The notes under the pieces were generated by a model, which was not told the DNA's origin, did not search any database, and was given only the letters and a program-made list of their open reading frames with translations. The position numbers and the translations under genes are program-made. A stretch of 64,000 bases of DNA from Peromyscus leucopus (Eukaryota; Chordata; Mammalia; Rodentia; Cricetidae): NCBI RefSeq assembly GCF_004664715.2, contig NC_051075.1, forward strand, positions 31,640,504 to 31,704,503. Reading direction: 5' to 3'. Shown in pieces: positions 62,614-64,000 of this stretch; positions within the stretch are counted from its first letter, which is position 1; every line of letters begins with the position of its first letter.

Positions 62614-63185
62614 TGACCCTAAGCTTTTCTTTAATTCCTTTTCACAAGTTGGAAACTTAGTTGGGTGGGATCTTTCCCTGAGGTTACCACTCCCTTTATT
62701 CCATCTCTTAATCTGTTTATTTCCTGGAGCACAGGACTTAACTCCATTCCACTTAAGTCCATTCTTTTTTTCCTCAAATTTTACATTATCTTGCTCCTTT
62801 TCATTATATATAGTCATTAGAGTTACTACTAATAACCACACACGAAAGTCCACACTAGGCTGTTTTGAGGGTTCCTCTTTCAACAGAATTAATCCAACAT
62901 TAGTCTTAACATTAGCTTCAGACATACTCTATGAACAAGGACAAAAAACAGCCACATTCTTCACAAAAATATTACAAGAATGATCTCTAAGTAATATATT
63001 AAAATTCTTCTCCTCTGAAACCTCTTGATCCCCACAGTTCAAATCATCCTCAGCACCACTGTCTTCCATGATGCTACTACTATAGCCCATTAAGCAGTTG
63101 TTAAAGCATCCCACTGCTTTCCTAACCCAAAGTACCAAAGTCCAAATTCCTCCAAATAAAAACATGGTCAAGCCTATCACAATAC

Positions 63186-63202
63186 TCCACTCCTGGTACA
63201 TA
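63186..63202 (-). other. Primer-binding site, tRNA-Leu(UAA) type
   Basis: Plus strand reads CTCCACTCCTGGTACA; the tRNA-Leu(UAA) 3' end is CCCCACTCCTGGTACCA. It sits directly inside the 5' LTR of the minus-strand element. Confidence 0.7.
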
Positions 63203-64000
63203 CTTCTTAGTTAAGATTTTGGTTGCTATGTAGAGACACCATGACCACAGCAACTCTTACAAAGGAAAACATTTAATTGAGATAGAAGCTTTCAGTTTCA
63301 GTTGTTTCATGGTGATGTGCAGGCAGATATGGTGCTTGAGAAGGAGCTGCTACGTATTTATATGCAGCAGGAAGTAGACTGAGAGTCACACTGAGGGAAG
63401 CTGGAGCAAAAGAGATCTCAAAGCCTGCCAACATTGATGTACTTACTTCAGCAAGGTCACAACTCCTAATACTGCCACTCCTTTTGGGGCTATTTTCCTT
63501 CAAACCACCACAGGCATATACCAAATCAACTCTACATCCTAGTACAGAGACACTTGGTCAACCATATTCATTGCTGCTCTGTTTATAATAGCCATAAAAG
63601 GGGAAACAATCTTGATGTCCATCAATGGACAAATGGATAAAGAAAATGTGGAATGATTATACAATGGAATTACACAGATATTAAAGGTGAAATCTGCAGG
63701 AAAGTGGATGGAAGTAGATAAAAATCATCCTACATGAGATAACCCAGACCCAAAACAGCAAATGTGGTATGTATTCTCTTATGTATTGTTAACCATGAAA
63801 TCTCAATAGACAAGCTCCAATACATGTAACAAAAGAGGTTAGGTAGAGAGCAAGAGATGAGGGGTAGAGAAGGACCTCCATGGGAAAAGGAAATAGAATA
63901 GATAGCTATGGATGGATGGATGGGGTAAAGAGGAGACTGGAACAGGAGGATCAAATTGTGACTGGGGGAGAAAAGGGGATCAAGGGAGGTATTCAGGGAA

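Larger units (their letters stand above)
60833..63512 (-). mobile_element. Complete non-autonomous MaLR/ERVL-like LTR element
   Basis: Plus strand starts TGTCTTAGTTAGGG and ends AAACCACCACA, flanked by GGCAT on both sides (5-bp duplication, as for ERVL). Minus-strand order: 5' LTR about 63512-63203, a Leu-tRNA-type primer site, a non-coding internal of about 1.6 kb, a purine tract, then the 3' LTR (61562-60833, itself split). Internal open frames of up to 221 codons (minus, 62260-62925) run through a B2 and B1-like sequence and encode no retroviral domain I recognise. It would have depended on ERVL-type enzymes in trans. Confidence 0.85.
60395..64000 (+). mobile_element. LINE-1 ORF2 3' end and 3' UTR, split by a 2.7-kb insertion
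   Basis: Left part 60395-60832 and right part 63518-64000 are one L1: 'accattcttgggcat' on the left resumes as 'ggcatataccaaatc' on the right, where intact L1s read 'gggcatatacccaaa'. 'tgctggtgggactgtaaact' and 'tggacaaatggataaagaaa' are typical. Frames are broken. The element runs off the window edge. Confidence 0.85.

Noticed and set aside
62260..62925. 221-codon minus-strand open frame, the longest in the window
   Set aside because: It runs through MaLR internal sequence, a B1-derived segment and part of an independently inserted B2, so it cannot be one ancestral gene. No known domain is recognisable.
62929..63201. 90-codon minus-strand frame with a hydrophobic segment that looks like a membrane protein
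   Set aside because: It starts in the primer-binding region just inside the LTR of a non-coding element. I see no known gag or env motif and no conserved downstream frame.

Overview
This window is non-coding, repeat-dense mammalian DNA from a muroid rodent, most likely a cricetid (deer mouse, vole or hamster group). The evidence is the repeat set: 7SL-derived B1 SINEs whose internal wording fits cricetid B1, tRNA-derived B2, B3 and ID SINEs, Lx-type LINE-1 3' UTRs, MT/ORR1-like MaLR LTRs, and many roughly 345-450 bp ERVK-type LTRs. Older mammalian repeats (MIR, L2, MLT1) lie underneath. There is no prokaryotic gene organisation, CRISPR array or operon. Nearly all open frames fall in repeats or are too short and featureless to support. 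Repeat family names were assigned by eye and are given only as far as recognised.

Layout. 0-8 kb: a MaLR LTR, a solo ERVK LTR with a 6-bp target duplication, an Lx L1 3' end, further LTRs, B1 and B3 copies, and CA/TG tracts. 9.5-12.5 kb: an L1 3' UTR split by an ERVK LTR, then a minus-strand ERVK LTR carrying a long CT/CA microsatellite and followed by a decayed Lys-type primer-binding site. 14-18.8 kb: several L1 remnants. One minus-strand L1 (about 15.95-18.31 kb) was later hit by a U2 snRNA/L1 chimeric retrocopy and by an ERVK solo LTR. 20.5-28 kb: MLT1, MIR, L2, an LTR whose edge lies in a near-perfect inverted repeat, and an L1 3' UTR split by an LTR. 29.7-33.2 kb: the longest L1 (dead ORF2 3' half plus complete 3' UTR). 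34-43 kb: old L1, MLT1, MIR and ID fragments, and one small candidate exon on the minus strand. 45-47.4 kb: MaLR and ERVK LTRs and a young 5'-truncated L1. 48-51 kb: B1, a 56-bp tandem duplication and a broken BED/hAT-transposase-like pseudogene. 53-60 kb: L1, B1, MaLR, B3 and an LTR with a 16-bp tandem repeat. 60.4-64 kb: an L1 split by a complete non-autonomous MaLR/ERVL-like element, itself carrying a solo ERVK LTR and a B2.

No set of genes acts together here. The readable information is a stratigraphy of insertions. The strongest items are (1) the U2-L1 chimera with a 15-bp target duplication, (2) the nested element at 60.8-63.5 kb with target duplication, primer-binding site and polypurine tract all visible, (3) the quasi-palindrome at 22.88-23.03 kb, (4) the hAT-like pseudogene and (5) a 105-nt phase 1-1 candidate exon at 41.3 kb. 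I found nothing that supports a previously undescribed functional system.
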